Notes: generated by a model from the letters alone, not told the origin. Positions 17,635 through 26,800 are shown, counted from the stretch's first letter. The stretch is DNA of 64,000 nt from Mycobacterium sp. NBC_00419 (GCF_036023875.1 NZ_CP107931.1:3658001-3722000); one strand, 5' to 3'. Made by a program: numbers and translations.

Positions 17635-17761
17635 CCAGGGGTGTAACGTAGACACTGTTGGTAACCCAGCCAGTCCGGGATGAGTCAGCTGTCCGCCGCT
17701 GAACTTGCCGAGCATCAGCTCACGCCGGGCACGCCGGTGACGACCGCCAGGCGGGATCACC

Positions 17762-18940
17762 TTGAGTTTTCTATCGACCCTTTCTTCTTTGACGTATTCT
17801 GCTGCGCCACAACACTTTCTGGATGTCAAGCGCGTCGGGATCATCAGCACTTACCCTCCGACACGGTGCGGCCTGGCCTCCTTCAGCGCGGCGCTGGCCG
17901 AGGGGCTGCGTGCCAACGGTGTCGAGGTGGCCGTGGTGCGGATCGGCGACGCTTCATCCACTGACGACGTCACAGTCGTCGGCGAACTGGTCCTGGGATC
18001 GTCGGCATCGACGGCCGCGTGCGCAGATCTGTTGAACGCCAATGACGTTGCGGTTGTTCAGCATGAGTACGGCATCTACGGCGGCGCGGACGGCGAGGAT
18101 GTCATCGATCTCATCGGCGGCCTGCGGGTGCCCGCGATCGTCATCGCCCACACGATCCTGACCGAACCGACGCCGCATCAGCGATTTGTCCTGGAGACCA
18201 TCGTCGCCATGGCCGACCATGTCGTCGTCATGACCGCGGCAGCCAATGATCGTCTCTGCGGCGGCTACGACGTCGACCCCCGAAAGGTGTCCACGATCGC
18301 CCACGGCGTCACGGTGGCGACCGGTATGCGGGTCAAGCGTTCGGGGCGACCGATGCTGCTGACCTGGGGTCTACTGGGGCCCGGTAAGGGCATCGAGCGG
18401 GTCATCGACGTCATGCCCTCGCTGAGCGACCTGCCGGGCCGTCCCCGATACGTCGTCGCCGGTCGTACCCACCCCAAAGTGCTTGCTGCCGAGGGGGAAA
18501 GCTATCGGGAGTCGCTCATTGCCCGGGCGGCCGATCGCGGAGTGGCCGACTCGGTGCACTTCGACCCCTCCTACCGCGACGGCCTCGCGTTGAGCACGCT
18601 GGTTCAGTCCGCCGCAGTGGTGGTGCTGCCGTACGACTCGACCGATCAGGTCACCTCCGGGGTGTTGGTGGATGCGATCGCCAACGGCCGCCCAGTGGTC
18701 GCCACCAAGTTCCCGCATGCGGTCGAGTTGCTCGGCGACGGCACCGGGATCGTCGTCGACCACGATGACCCTGCCCAGCTGGCCGCGGCGCTGCGCAGCG
18801 TCCTGACTCAACCCTGTCTGGCCGGCGAAATGGCCGCCAGGTCACGTGAGATCGCGCCGACGATGGCGTGGTCGATGGTTGCCGGTGACTATCTGACATT
18901 GGCGAAACGGTTGCGCGCCAAACGCTCGGCATCCGTATGA
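17762..18940 (+). CDS. GT4-family glycosyltransferase, first gene of a GH130 operon
   Basis: A 392-aa GT-B fold glycosyltransferase. N-terminal Rossmann motif RVGIISTYPPTRCGLASFSA, then QHEYGIYGG, and a C-terminal donor-binding half with TWGLLGPGKGIERVIDVMP, YVVAGRTHPKV, PYDSTDQVTSGVLVDAIANG and GRPVVATKFPHAVELLG. The TTG at 17762 is preceded by AGGCGGG at suitable distance. Its stop overlaps the next start (ATGA at 18937-18940), and that gene overlaps the GH130 gene in the same way, so three proteins are made from one coupled unit. Donor and acceptor are unknown; the GH130 partner hints at mannose. Confidence 0.85.
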   Translation: MSFLSTLSSLTYSAAPQHFLDVKRVGIISTYPPTRCGLASFSAALAEGLRANGVEVAVVRIGDASSTDDVTVVGELVLGSSASTAACADLLNANDVAVVQHEYGIYGGADGEDVIDLIGGLRVPAIVIAHTILTEPTPHQRFVLETIVAMADHVVVMTAAANDRLCGGYDVDPRKVSTIAHGVTVATGMRVKRSGRPMLLTWGLLGPGKGIERVIDVMPSLSDLPGRPRYVVAGRTHPKVLAAEGESYRESLIARAADRGVADSVHFDPSYRDGLALSTLVQSAAVVVLPYDSTDQVTSGVLVDAIANGRPVVATKFPHAVELLGDGTGIVVDHDDPAQLAAALRSVLTQPCLAGEMAARSREIAPTMAWSMVAGDYLTLAKRLRAKRSASV

Positions 18941-19959
18941 CAGCCGATTCTTCTGCCCCCGTCTTCGATCACCTGATCAAGATGACGGACCGTCGTGGCA
19001 CGTTCGAGCATGCCCTTCTCGACGAACCCGACCCCAGCCACGGCTACTGCACCGACGACGTAGCCCGGGTCCTTGTCGTCACCACCCGGGAGCCCAATCC
19101 ATCCGGGGACGTCAATCGCCTTGCCGGGGTAGCGCTGCGGTTCCTCGGCGAGGCGCAGGCGCTCACCGGCGCCTGCCGCAACCGGATGGACAACGCAGGC
19201 AAGTTCGTTGATGAGGCGAGCCTGGAGGACTGTTGGGGTAGATGCGTGTGGGGTTTGGGTACCGCGGCCGCACACAGCGAGGTCACCTGGGTGCGCAAGT
19301 CGGCTTTGATCCAGTTCGAACGGGCCGCCAAGGTTCGTTCGCCGCACCCCCGGGCGATGGCCTACGCGGCACTGGGCGCTGCTGAAGTCATCTCGGCGTA
19401 TCCCGACCATAGCGCCGCCCTGAGCCTGATCACCGACTATGCAATGTCGATTCCCGCACCCAACGGCGACGAGGCGTGGCCCTGGCCCGAGCCGCGGCTG
19501 GCCTATGCCAATGCGGTGTTCGCCGAAGCGATGATCGCAGCCGGCGTCGCCCTGGAAGCGCCGAAACTGTGGCAGCGCGGACTCGAACTGCTGGCCTGGC
19601 TGCTCGGTGTCGAGACCGGCGACGGTCATCTGTCGCCCACGCCGGTGGCCGGCCGCGGACCACAGGACCCCAAACCCGCGTTCGATCAGCAGCCGATCGA
19701 GGTCTCTGCCCTGGCTGATGCCTGTGCCCGGGCATCCGCAGTCGATGCCAGTGCAACCTGGCCGGACGGTGTCCGGGCCGCGGCAGCCTGGTTCGAGGGC
19801 TCCAACGACGCCAACGCGCTGATGTGGGACCCCCAGACCGGGGCCGGTTTCGACGGCCTGCACGCAGACGGGGTCAATCGCAACCAAGGTGCGGAGTCCA
19901 CCCTCGCGGTCATCGCCACCCTGCAGCATGCCCGTCGTTTATCGCTGCTTCAGCAATGA
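18937..19959 (+). CDS. Uncharacterised (alpha/alpha)-barrel-like protein between GT4 and GH130
   Basis: A 340-aa soluble protein I cannot name. It shows repeated helical pairs and conserved-looking motifs HGYCTDDVARVL, EDCWGRCVWGLGTAAA, WPWPEPRLAYANAVFAEAMI and NQGAESTLAVIATL, the kind of acidic/aromatic motifs seen in (alpha/alpha)6 glycosidases and epimerases. I recall this type of sequence next to, or fused behind, GT4 transferases in actinobacteria and cyanobacteria. Four-base overlaps on both sides place it in one unit with the transferase and the phosphorylase, so it likely acts on the same glycan. Confidence 0.75.
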   Translation: MTADSSAPVFDHLIKMTDRRGTFEHALLDEPDPSHGYCTDDVARVLVVTTREPNPSGDVNRLAGVALRFLGEAQALTGACRNRMDNAGKFVDEASLEDCWGRCVWGLGTAAAHSEVTWVRKSALIQFERAAKVRSPHPRAMAYAALGAAEVISAYPDHSAALSLITDYAMSIPAPNGDEAWPWPEPRLAYANAVFAEAMIAAGVALEAPKLWQRGLELLAWLLGVETGDGHLSPTPVAGRGPQDPKPAFDQQPIEVSALADACARASAVDASATWPDGVRAAAAWFEGSNDANALMWDPQTGAGFDGLHADGVNRNQGAESTLAVIATLQHARRLSLLQQ

Positions 19960-21431
19960 CGTCCACAACCGCGATGGCCACCCGCAGCACCCAGCGACTG
20001 GTGGCCGACCCCACTCGGGTGATCAGTCGGCTCTTCGTGCCGGGGCAGGAGGGGTTCGACCACCAGGACTCCCGTGCCGGGCTGGTCCTCGACCGTGTTC
20101 TCGCTCTGGCGGATGAGGACGTACTGATCGCACTGCACGACGTGATCACCCGATTCGACCCACGCCACCGCGATCTCGCCGACACCTTCCGTCAGCACGC
20201 GCGCGAACTCACGGATCGACTCGGGCCTGGCCAATCCCTGTCAGACACCCGGATGTTGTTGCTGGGCGCAGTCTTCACGAGTGAGTATGCGATCGAAGGG
20301 GCTGCCCTGTGCAATCCCAGCATCGTGGCCGATCCCGATCAGTCAGGCTTGCGCAAGGGTGATCTGCGATTCGTCATGAGCGTGCGCGGCATCGGGGAAG
20401 GACACGTCTCTTCGATCGGCTTTCGCAGCGGGGTGATCGATTCGGCAGGCAACCCTCGGATCGATCGCCCGGTAGCGCTGGCCACGCTTGGCTGGGTCGG
20501 CCCCGCCCTTCTCGACGCCGCAACGTTTCGCGCCGAGTTGGCCCGACGCGACGACGTGGGGGAGGCGTTCGACTATGTGTTCGGAGCCCTGGGTGACCGC
20601 TTCACCCGGGCCGAGCTTGACGACCAACTCGCCCTGCTGCAATCCCACCGACGTACGCGCGGACATGCCCAGGAGACCATCGCCCAGGTTCGGGCCATCG
20701 CAGACCGCTACTACGCCGTCGACTTCCGCAAGCGAATCCCACTCTCAGAACGTGTCCTGTGGCCGGCGATGAGCGTCGAGTCGGTCGGTATGGAGGATGC
20801 CCGCTTTGTCCGATTCGTGGACGAGGACGGATCGGTGACCTACTACGCCACCTACACCGCCTACAACGGGTCGAGCATCGCCCAGCAACTGCTGGAGACC
20901 CACGATTTCCACTCGTTCACCTCACGGCCGATCGTCGGAGCGGCCGCGGCCAACAAGGGGCTCGCGATCTTCCCGCGTCGCATCAACGGACGTTATGCCG
21001 CCTTGTCGAGGGCCGGCCGGGAGACCAATGCGATCACCTATTCTGATCGACCGTACGTGTGGACAAGCCCAATCGAAATCCAGCAACCGGTGGAGCCGTG
21101 GGAGATCCTGCAACTGGGCAACTGCGGAGCGCCCATCGAAACCGATTACGGTTGGCTGGTTTTGACTCATGGTGTCGGCCCGATGCGCACCTACCACCTC
21201 GGCGCATTGCTGCTTGATCTTGATGAACCGACCCGCGTGATCGGCCGGCTGCGCGAGCCGCTCCTGAGTCCGGCCGCTGATGAGTCCGACGGTTATGTCC
21301 CCAACGTCGTCTACTCGTGCGGGGCGATCGTCCACGCCGATACGCTGGTGATTCCCTACGGGATGAGCGATGCCGCAATCGGATTCGCCACGATCAGGCT
21401 TCCTGACCTGCTGGCCGCCCTGGTTGCCTGA
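19956..21431 (+). CDS. GH130-family glycoside phosphorylase or hydrolase
   Basis: A 491-aa member of glycoside hydrolase family 130, whose characterised members cleave beta-mannosides by phosphorolysis (mannosylglucose or beta-1,2-mannooligosaccharide phosphorylases) or hydrolysis. Motifs seen: GMEDARFVRF near residue 280 (its Asp fits the family's catalytic acid region), ATYTAYNGSSIAQQLLET, KGLAIFPRRINGRYAALSR, NCGAPIETDYGWLVLTHGVG. An N-terminal helical extension of about 130 residues precedes the five-bladed-propeller core, as in longer GH130 types. ATG at 19956 overlaps the previous stop. Whether it consumes phosphate cannot be seen by eye. Confidence 0.85.
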   Translation: MTSTTAMATRSTQRLVADPTRVISRLFVPGQEGFDHQDSRAGLVLDRVLALADEDVLIALHDVITRFDPRHRDLADTFRQHARELTDRLGPGQSLSDTRMLLLGAVFTSEYAIEGAALCNPSIVADPDQSGLRKGDLRFVMSVRGIGEGHVSSIGFRSGVIDSAGNPRIDRPVALATLGWVGPALLDAATFRAELARRDDVGEAFDYVFGALGDRFTRAELDDQLALLQSHRRTRGHAQETIAQVRAIADRYYAVDFRKRIPLSERVLWPAMSVESVGMEDARFVRFVDEDGSVTYYATYTAYNGSSIAQQLLETHDFHSFTSRPIVGAAAANKGLAIFPRRINGRYAALSRAGRETNAITYSDRPYVWTSPIEIQQPVEPWEILQLGNCGAPIETDYGWLVLTHGVGPMRTYHLGALLLDLDEPTRVIGRLREPLLSPAADESDGYVPNVVYSCGAIVHADTLVIPYGMSDAAIGFATIRLPDLLAALVA

Positions 21432-21512
21432 GACAGCAACGGCACCGGGGCGGTTGATGCCGGGCCTTCCCCGGTTGGACGCTGAGCCACCCGCCATGGA
21501 TCATGTGTCGGT

Positions 21513-22316
21513 ATGAGGCGAGAGGTGGGTTCGGATCTCGAAGTCGAGATCACCGAGCCGACGACGTTGGAGTTCCAGATCGCTGTCGCGCCGCACCCGG
21601 GCACTTCGGTCTCCGAGGCGTTGTCGTTCGTGCTGAACGGCTCTCCCGTCACTCCCTTGGAGATCAGCGGTACGCACGGCAATCGGATCCACAAGCTCGA
21701 GGCTCCGGTGGGCACGCTGAAGGTGCACTACGAAGCGACGGTCACGGGCCGGACTGATCCGGCGCCGGTCACCGAGCACGATCTGTCGGTGTACCTGCGG
21801 CCGAGCCGCTACGCCGAGGCCGACAAGTTCTATGGTTTTGCGGCAACGGAATTCGGCGGCTACCTGGACTCGACCGACCTGCTGGAGAAGGTGTCGCGAT
21901 GGGTGGGCACCCGGCTGAACTACGTGCCCGGCTCCAGCGATCCGATCGACGGAGCCGTCGACACCCTGCTTGCCGGAGCGGGAGTCTGCCGCGACTTCGC
22001 GCACCTGGTGGTCGCGATGTTGCGGGCGGTCAACGTTCCGGCCCGGGTCGTCGCGGTCTACGCGCCGGGCCTGTACCCGATGGACTTCCATGCCGTGGCC
22101 GAGGCCTACGTCGAGGGGCAGTGGCGGGTGGTCGACGGGACGCTTCTGGCGCCCCGGCAGTCCCTGGTGCGTATCGCCACCGGCCGCGACGCGGCGGACA
22201 CCGCATTCCTGGACAACCACAAGGGTTCGATCACACTGACCTGGCTCGAGGTCATGGCGATCGTCGACGGTGATCTGCCACGGGACTCGATCGACCAGCT
22301 GGTATCGATCGGCTGA
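21513..22316 (+). CDS. Transglutaminase-like cysteine peptidase family protein
   Basis: A 267-aa protein with an N-terminal beta domain (about 1-130) and a transglutaminase core carrying the full triad: Cys159 in GAGVCRDFAHLV, His193 in MDFHAVAEAYV and Asp208 in WRVVDGT. Members of this family in mycobacteria are cytoplasmic and uncharacterised; they may cleave or ligate isopeptide-like bonds. No signal peptide. It follows the GH130 gene by 81 bases on the same strand and could be on the same transcript, though it has room for its own promoter. Confidence 0.88.
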   Translation: MRREVGSDLEVEITEPTTLEFQIAVAPHPGTSVSEALSFVLNGSPVTPLEISGTHGNRIHKLEAPVGTLKVHYEATVTGRTDPAPVTEHDLSVYLRPSRYAEADKFYGFAATEFGGYLDSTDLLEKVSRWVGTRLNYVPGSSDPIDGAVDTLLAGAGVCRDFAHLVVAMLRAVNVPARVVAVYAPGLYPMDFHAVAEAYVEGQWRVVDGTLLAPRQSLVRIATGRDAADTAFLDNHKGSITLTWLEVMAIVDGDLPRDSIDQLVSIG

Positions 22317-22335
22317 GTGGTTCGCCGCGCCGCAG

Positions 22336-23559
22336 CTAGCGAGCGCCGGCGCTCAGGTGCGGGTAGGCATCCTCGCGGTGCTGGAAGTCAAGAATGGCCC
22401 GATTCAGGACGACGCCGTCGCGAATCTCGATGGCCCGCGGGATGGTCGAATCTCCGCCCCAGCTGTCCGGACCGCCCATCACCGTTGCCAGATGGGGCAG
22501 CAGCGCCTGGCTGATCTCCCACGTCGCCGAGTTCCACAGATAGGACGGGCTGTGGTCGACGGCGTAGTAGTGCACGCCGGGAGCGATCTCGATGACCGGG
22601 TCGGTGAACGAGGTGGGCCGTGCCCAACTGAAACCCATCCCGGTATCGCAGGAGACGTCCACGATCAGCGTGCCGGGCGTGAACACCTCAAGCTCCTCGG
22701 CCGTGACGAAAATCAGTGGCGCGGAAGGATCCTGCAGGACGCAGTTGACCACGATGTCGCTGTCGGCGAGGAAATCGGCCATCACGACCGGCCCGTTCGA
22801 GGAGTCCGCCCACGTCCGATCGGGGACATCCTGGTCCTGGCGCATCTGGATGATCTGGGTCGAATGGATCGGCGACGCGACTGCGGCCACCTCGCGGTTG
22901 GTCAGCACGCGCACGTCGTCGACGCCGTGTGCGTTGAGGGCGGTGACCGCACCTCGTGCGGTGGCGCCGAATCCGATCACCGTGGCCCGCAGCCGCCGGC
23001 CGTAGCTGCCGGTCGTGCCGGCCAGTGCCATCGCATGCAGGACAGAGCAGTAACCGGCGAGCTCGTTGTTCTTGTGAAAGACGTGCAGCGCGAATGTGCC
23101 GTCGTCATGCCAGTGATTCATCGCTTCGAAGGCGATCAACGTCATGCGCTTATCGATGGCGGTCTGTGTCAGGGCGGTGTCCTGGACGCAGTGCGGCCAG
23201 CCCAAGACAACCTGTCCCGTGTTCATTTCCGCGAGGTCCTCGGCCTGCACCTTCGGCAGCAGGATCACGTCGCACTCATCGATCAGCTCTTCGCGTGACT
23301 TGAAGCCGGCCACCAGAGCGGCCAACTCGTCGGCGTCGGTGTCGAAGTGCTCGCCGTAGCCGTGTTCGAGAAAGATACGTTGCCGCAGCCCGGGATCGAT
23401 CCGGTCGAAATGTGCCGGGTGAATCGGCAGGCGCTTCTCGTTCTCTTTGCGGGAGTGCGCCAACACTCCCAGTGAAAGTTGTTGATCCTTCGAGTCTTTG
23501 CGTTGTGGAACGGTGCCGTGCGCGTCGGGATCGGATGAGTGCTGGGATTCGTCAGACAT
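22336..23559 (-). CDS. AlaDH/PNT-family dehydrogenase, N(5)-(carboxyethyl)ornithine synthase-like
   Basis: A 407-aa protein of the alanine dehydrogenase / pyridine nucleotide transhydrogenase superfamily. N-terminal substrate domain with SLGVLAHSRKENEKRLPIHP and IFLEHGYGEHF; NAD-binding Rossmann motif VIGFGATARGAVTAL near residue 193. Some members make N5-(carboxyethyl)ornithine by reductive condensation of ornithine and pyruvate; others are alanine dehydrogenases. The substrate here is unproven. ATG at 23559 lies 200 bases from the divergent DUF5994 gene. It is convergent with the transglutaminase-like gene. Confidence 0.78.
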   Translation of the reverse strand: MSDESQHSSDPDAHGTVPQRKDSKDQQLSLGVLAHSRKENEKRLPIHPAHFDRIDPGLRQRIFLEHGYGEHFDTDADELAALVAGFKSREELIDECDVILLPKVQAEDLAEMNTGQVVLGWPHCVQDTALTQTAIDKRMTLIAFEAMNHWHDDGTFALHVFHKNNELAGYCSVLHAMALAGTTGSYGRRLRATVIGFGATARGAVTALNAHGVDDVRVLTNREVAAVASPIHSTQIIQMRQDQDVPDRTWADSSNGPVVMADFLADSDIVVNCVLQDPSAPLIFVTAEELEVFTPGTLIVDVSCDTGMGFSWARPTSFTDPVIEIAPGVHYYAVDHSPSYLWNSATWEISQALLPHLATVMGGPDSWGGDSTIPRAIEIRDGVVLNRAILDFQHREDAYPHLSAGAR

Positions 23560-23759
23560 TGCCGGCCGTCTTTAAGGGGGGTCCGGTTGGACCCGTCGAC
23601 TCAACCGTACCCTTCAGGGACTGCCCAGACCGACCGCGAGAGTGCCGGTGGGCAGCCCTTTCCCGTGTAGGGTCTGCGTAGAGGTCCATCTCGCATTGGC
23701 GGCGATCGTGTTGTGCTGATACGTCGGGGATCAACCCTGCTACGCCAAAGGAATTTCAG

Positions 23760-24278
23760 ATGGCTGGATCCGTTGAATCCGCGTCGGCGTCGTTGTTGAA
23801 GCACAGCTCGAGCGCGCGGCGTCTCGCGAGCCCGGTGCGCATCTCATTGACCCCCTGTCCGGGCGGCGTCATCGACGGGGCCTGGTGGCCGCACTCGGGA
23901 GCGCTGGCACGTGAGTTGCCCGCGCTCGTCGACGCACTGAAGTCGGCTCTCGGCGACATCCTCGACATCAAGCTCAACTGGACTGCGAATGCGGGGGCTC
24001 CCGTGCTCAAACCGCTGTCGTCCGGCTCCATGTCGATGCTGGGATGGAACGACCGCCGGCAGCGGCTCGTATTCGTCATCGGGCGCACCGCCCGAGCGCG
24101 GTTGCTCGTCATTCCGGACTCGGCGACACCGACGCTGGGACGGATGGTGTTGCGCCGGGCGGCGTCGATGCCCATGTCCGCCGCTGACCAGAACAATCCG
24201 ATTATGGAGACGGCGGAGTGCATCCTGCGGGCTGCGAGGGCGGAGAGTGCGTCCTGGGCGTCCCAGTCGACCCTCTGA
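23760..24278 (+). CDS. DUF5994 family protein (copy 2 of 3)
   Basis: A 172-aa protein with the family core: RISLTPCPGGVIDGAWWPHS, ALARELPALVDALKSALGDI, IKLNWTANAG, and LLVIPDSATPTLGRMVLRRAA. AAAGGA lies 8 bases before the ATG. It shares the pattern DGAWWPH...ARELP.L...L...LG.I.DI..NW with copy 3 downstream, so these two are recent relatives, while copy 1 at 16 kb is more distant. Function unknown. Confidence 0.8.
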   Translation: MAGSVESASASLLKHSSSARRLASPVRISLTPCPGGVIDGAWWPHSGALARELPALVDALKSALGDILDIKLNWTANAGAPVLKPLSSGSMSMLGWNDRRQRLVFVIGRTARARLLVIPDSATPTLGRMVLRRAASMPMSAADQNNPIMETAECILRAARAESASWASQSTL

Positions 24279-24383
24279 GGTCACAGCCTGCGGGTGTAGT
24301 GTCAGGTGTGGTCCGTCAGTAGCGGTGATGCGTTGTCGTGAAACGTCCGCGGATCTACCCACCTCCTCGTGAAGGGCCCGCGA

Positions 24384-24527
24384 ATGCAACACTCCGACCT
24401 TTTTTCTCAGCCTGTCGAGGTTGTCGAGGCCGCCGTCTACGACAAGGACAGCGAGCCCGTGCAGAATCCGGTCTTCTCCGACCGCGACGACTCCGACCGC
24501 CCAGCGAATAAGCCGGCCTCGTCGTGA
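24384..24527 (+). CDS. Small acidic protein, 47 aa, coupled to a DUF5994 gene
   Basis: A 47-codon frame beginning MQHSDLFSQPVEVVEAAVYD and ending KPASS. GAAGGG lies 7 bases before the ATG. Its stop overlaps the start of the following DUF5994 gene (GTGA at 24524-24527), an arrangement that normally means real translation and coupling. The peptide is acidic with many Asp/Glu and Ser. I do not recognise it. It may be a partner of the DUF5994 protein or a translated leader that sets its expression. Confidence 0.6.
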   Translation: MQHSDLFSQPVEVVEAAVYDKDSEPVQNPVFSDRDDSDRPANKPASS

Positions 24528-25033
24528 ACGGGCTGCGCGGGCCACGACGGACCGCGAGCCCGGTACGCCTGACCCTCAATCGAACCCTCGGCGCCGATAT
24601 CGACGGCGCGTGGTGGCCGCACACCGGTGCGATGGCACGCGAGCTACCCGAACTCATCGAGTCTCTGCATGCGCAACTGGGCGAGATCGTCGACATCAAC
24701 ATCAACTGGTCGTCGACAGCCGGTGCGCCGCTCATGATCACGCAATCGTCGGCCGCATTACTGAAGATGCGCTGGAACGACAGCCGTCAACGCATCATGG
24801 TGGTCGTCGGGAAGCTCGGCTGCGCGCGGCTGCTTGTCATTCCGCACATGACCACACCCCAACTGGCCATGATGGTGCTGCGCCGCGCCGCCGACATGTC
24901 CATACCCATCGCTGAGCAGGACAGTCCGGAGTATCAGGCCGCCGACCGTGTCGTGCGAGCCGCGCAGTCGCAGAGCGCCACCCAGACCGCTCAGGCGAGC
25001 GGCGCGCAGACTGCGGTCATCCCGCCTAGCTGA
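24524..25033 (+). CDS. DUF5994 family protein (copy 3 of 3)
   Basis: A 169-aa protein with VRLTLNRTLGADIDGAWWPH, MARELPELIESLHAQLGEIV, ININWSSTAG, RWNDSRQRIMVVVGKLG and ARLLVIPHMTTPQLAMMVLR. It starts with GTG inside the stop of the 47-aa frame, so its translation is coupled to it. It ends in a Gln/Ala/Ser-rich tail. A strong hairpin (25041-25077) lies just after its stop. Confidence 0.8.
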   Translation: MNGLRGPRRTASPVRLTLNRTLGADIDGAWWPHTGAMARELPELIESLHAQLGEIVDININWSSTAGAPLMITQSSAALLKMRWNDSRQRIMVVVGKLGCARLLVIPHMTTPQLAMMVLRRAADMSIPIAEQDSPEYQAADRVVRAAQSQSATQTAQASGAQTAVIPPS

Positions 25034-25040
25034 CCAAATG

Positions 25041-25077
25041 CCAAGGGCTGGCACGGCATAGCCGTACCAGCCCTTGG
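25041..25077. terminator. Strong bidirectional hairpin terminator
   Basis: A 17-bp inverted repeat with one mismatch: left arm beginning CCAAGGGCTGG, loop ATA, right arm ending CCAGCCCTTGG. It sits between the convergent DUF5994 gene (ends 25033) and the cold-shock gene (ends 25094), so it can stop transcription from both sides. Confidence 0.8.
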
Positions 25078-25093
25078 TTGGTCTGTGGTCCGA

Positions 25094-25297
25094 TCAGACC
25101 GCGGACACCCGAGTCGCCTGGGGACCCTTGGGGCCCTGGCCGACCTCGAACTGAACGCGCTGATTCTCCTCGAGCGACTTGAAGCCGCTGCCCTGGATCT
25201 CGGAGTAGTGCACGAACAGATCCTGCTCGCCACTGTCAGGAGCGATGAAGCCGAAGCCCTTTTCGCCGTTGAACCATTTCACAGTTCCCTGTGCCAT
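25094..25297 (-). CDS. csp: Cold-shock protein
   Basis: A 67-aa cold-shock domain protein, an RNA chaperone that opens secondary structure in mRNA. Both nucleic-acid-binding motifs are intact: KGFGFI (RNP1) and LFVHY (RNP2), after the usual start [18 protein letters not shown]. It lies 76 bases behind the rhlE helicase gene on the same strand, so the two RNA-remodelling proteins may be co-expressed. The start at 25297 is set by homology. Many mycobacteria have several copies, so I do not give a letter. Confidence 0.95.
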   Translation of the reverse strand: MAQGTVKWFNGEKGFGFIAPDSGEQDLFVHYSEIQGSGFKSLEENQRVQFEVGQGPKGPQATRVSAV

Positions 25298-25373
25298 CTG
25301 TCTTTCTTCTTTCATCAGTTGGATGCCTACTTGCGACACCCATCCTTCGCACCGGCGAGTGCCGGCGCGAAAT

Positions 25374-26690
25374 CTAGTTAGCCCCAACCCTGGAGCTAGG
25401 CCGGCGGGCGCGCCGACGGCCGGGTTGCCCACCACCGGTACCGGTACGCGGGCGGTTCTGGGTGGACGGTGCCGGGCGACGCTGCTGCGGGGCAGCGACG
25501 GCGACGGCTTTTGGTGCCTGGTAGGGAGCAACCTCGCCCACCAGTGCCTGGACCGACTCGGAGTCGGACGAAACCTGTTCCGGCGCAACGTCAATACCGG
25601 CACGGCGAAGCAGTGTCTGGGTGTCGCGGCGTTGCTCGGGCAGCACCACGGTGACGACGTCACCGGCGCGGCCCGCGCGGGCGGTCCGCCCCGAGCGGTG
25701 CAGATATGCCTTGTGCTCGGCCGGCGGGTCGATGTGCACCACGAGTTCGACGTCGTCGACGTGCACGCCGCGAGCGGCGATGTCGGTGGCGACCAGAACC
25801 CGTGCCGTCCCGGCGGTGAATGCCGCCAGGTTGCGGTCACGTGCGGGCTGAGAAAGGTTGCCGTGCAGGTCGACTGACGGAATACCGGCCTCGTTGAGCT
25901 GCTTGGCGAGCTTGCGGGCGTGATGCTTGGTGCGCAGGAACAGGATTCGCCGTCCGGTGCCGGACGCCAGGGTGTGCACCAGCTGCTTCTTGGCTTCCAC
26001 GCCGGAGACGTGGAACACGTGATGGGTCATCGCGGCCACCGGTGAGGTGTCCGAGTCGACGGCGTGGGTGACCTCGTCGCGCAGGAACCGCTTGACCAGC
26101 TTGTCGACGCCGTTGTCCAGCGTCGCCGAGAACAGCAGTCGCTGCCCGCCGCCGGGGGTGGCGGCGAGGATGCGCGTCACACCGGGCAGGAAGCCGAGGT
26201 CGGCCATGTGGTCGGCCTCGTCGATCACGGTGATCTCGACGGCGTCGAGGGTGATCAGACGCTGACGCATCAGGTCCTCGAGCCGGCCCGGGCAGGCGAC
26301 GACGATGTCGGCGCCGTCCTTGAGGGCCTTGACCTGCCTGCCCTGCGGCACACCACCGAAGATGGTGGTGACCTGCAGGCCGTAAACCTTGGCAAGCGGG
26401 GTCAGCGCAGCGGTGATCTGGGTGGCCAGCTCACGAGTCGGCGCCAGGACCAGGCCGGACGGCCGTGATGAGCGCCGCTTGACCTCAGCCAGTCGGGCGA
26501 CCAGCGGAATGGCGAAGGCCAGCGTCTTACCGCTGCCCGTCTTACCGCGACCCAGTACGTCGCGCCCGGCCAGCGTGTCCGGCAGGGTCGAAACTTGGAT
26601 AGGAAATGGTTCAGTGATGCCGTTCTCGGAGAGCGCACGCACCATAGGTGCGGGCACGCCGAGACCGGCAAAGGTTGATTCCGTTGTCAT
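25374..26690 (-). CDS. rhlE: DEAD-box RNA helicase, RhlE type
   Basis: A 438-aa ATP-dependent RNA helicase. Motifs in order: Q-motif region [15 protein letters not shown] (Walker A, about 47-56), PTRELA, DEADHM (motif II), FSAT (III), [24 protein letters not shown] and [10 protein letters not shown] (VI). The C-terminus is a basic, Arg/Gly/Gln-rich tail (RRARRPSSR) expected to bind RNA. It resembles mycobacterial RhlE1, which takes part in RNA decay. Upstream lies a leader of about 200 bases with a GC hairpin. The cold-shock gene follows. Confidence 0.93.
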   Translation of the reverse strand: MTTESTFAGLGVPAPMVRALSENGITEPFPIQVSTLPDTLAGRDVLGRGKTGSGKTLAFAIPLVARLAEVKRRSSRPSGLVLAPTRELATQITAALTPLAKVYGLQVTTIFGGVPQGRQVKALKDGADIVVACPGRLEDLMRQRLITLDAVEITVIDEADHMADLGFLPGVTRILAATPGGGQRLLFSATLDNGVDKLVKRFLRDEVTHAVDSDTSPVAAMTHHVFHVSGVEAKKQLVHTLASGTGRRILFLRTKHHARKLAKQLNEAGIPSVDLHGNLSQPARDRNLAAFTAGTARVLVATDIAARGVHVDDVELVVHIDPPAEHKAYLHRSGRTARAGRAGDVVTVVLPEQRRDTQTLLRRAGIDVAPEQVSSDSESVQALVGEVAPYQAPKAVAVAAPQQRRPAPSTQNRPRTGTGGGQPGRRRARRPSSRVGAN

Positions 26691-26784
26691 GCTGCCTTTC
26701 AGGCAATGAAGAGGTGGCGAGATTGCCGGGAGGCAAAATCGATCGCCGCGAGACTGTGTGCCCGGGGGGCACTATCAGCTGAAC

Positions 26785-26800
26785 CCGGCCTTGCGGCCGG
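26785..26800. terminator. GC hairpin between oxidoreductase and rhlE genes
   Basis: CCGGCC-TTGC-GGCCGG, a 6-bp perfect stem with a tetraloop, extended by partial pairing on both sides. It lies about 95 bases after the stop of the leftward oxidoreductase gene and 95 bases before the rhlE start, so it could end the former transcript or sit in the rhlE leader. Confidence 0.45.

Noticed and set aside
17680-17964. A 94-codon frame overlapping the start of the GT4 gene
   Set aside because: It runs out of frame through a clear glycosyltransferase N-terminus; the later part becomes Arg/Gly-rich shadow sequence. A short peptide before the GT start cannot be excluded.
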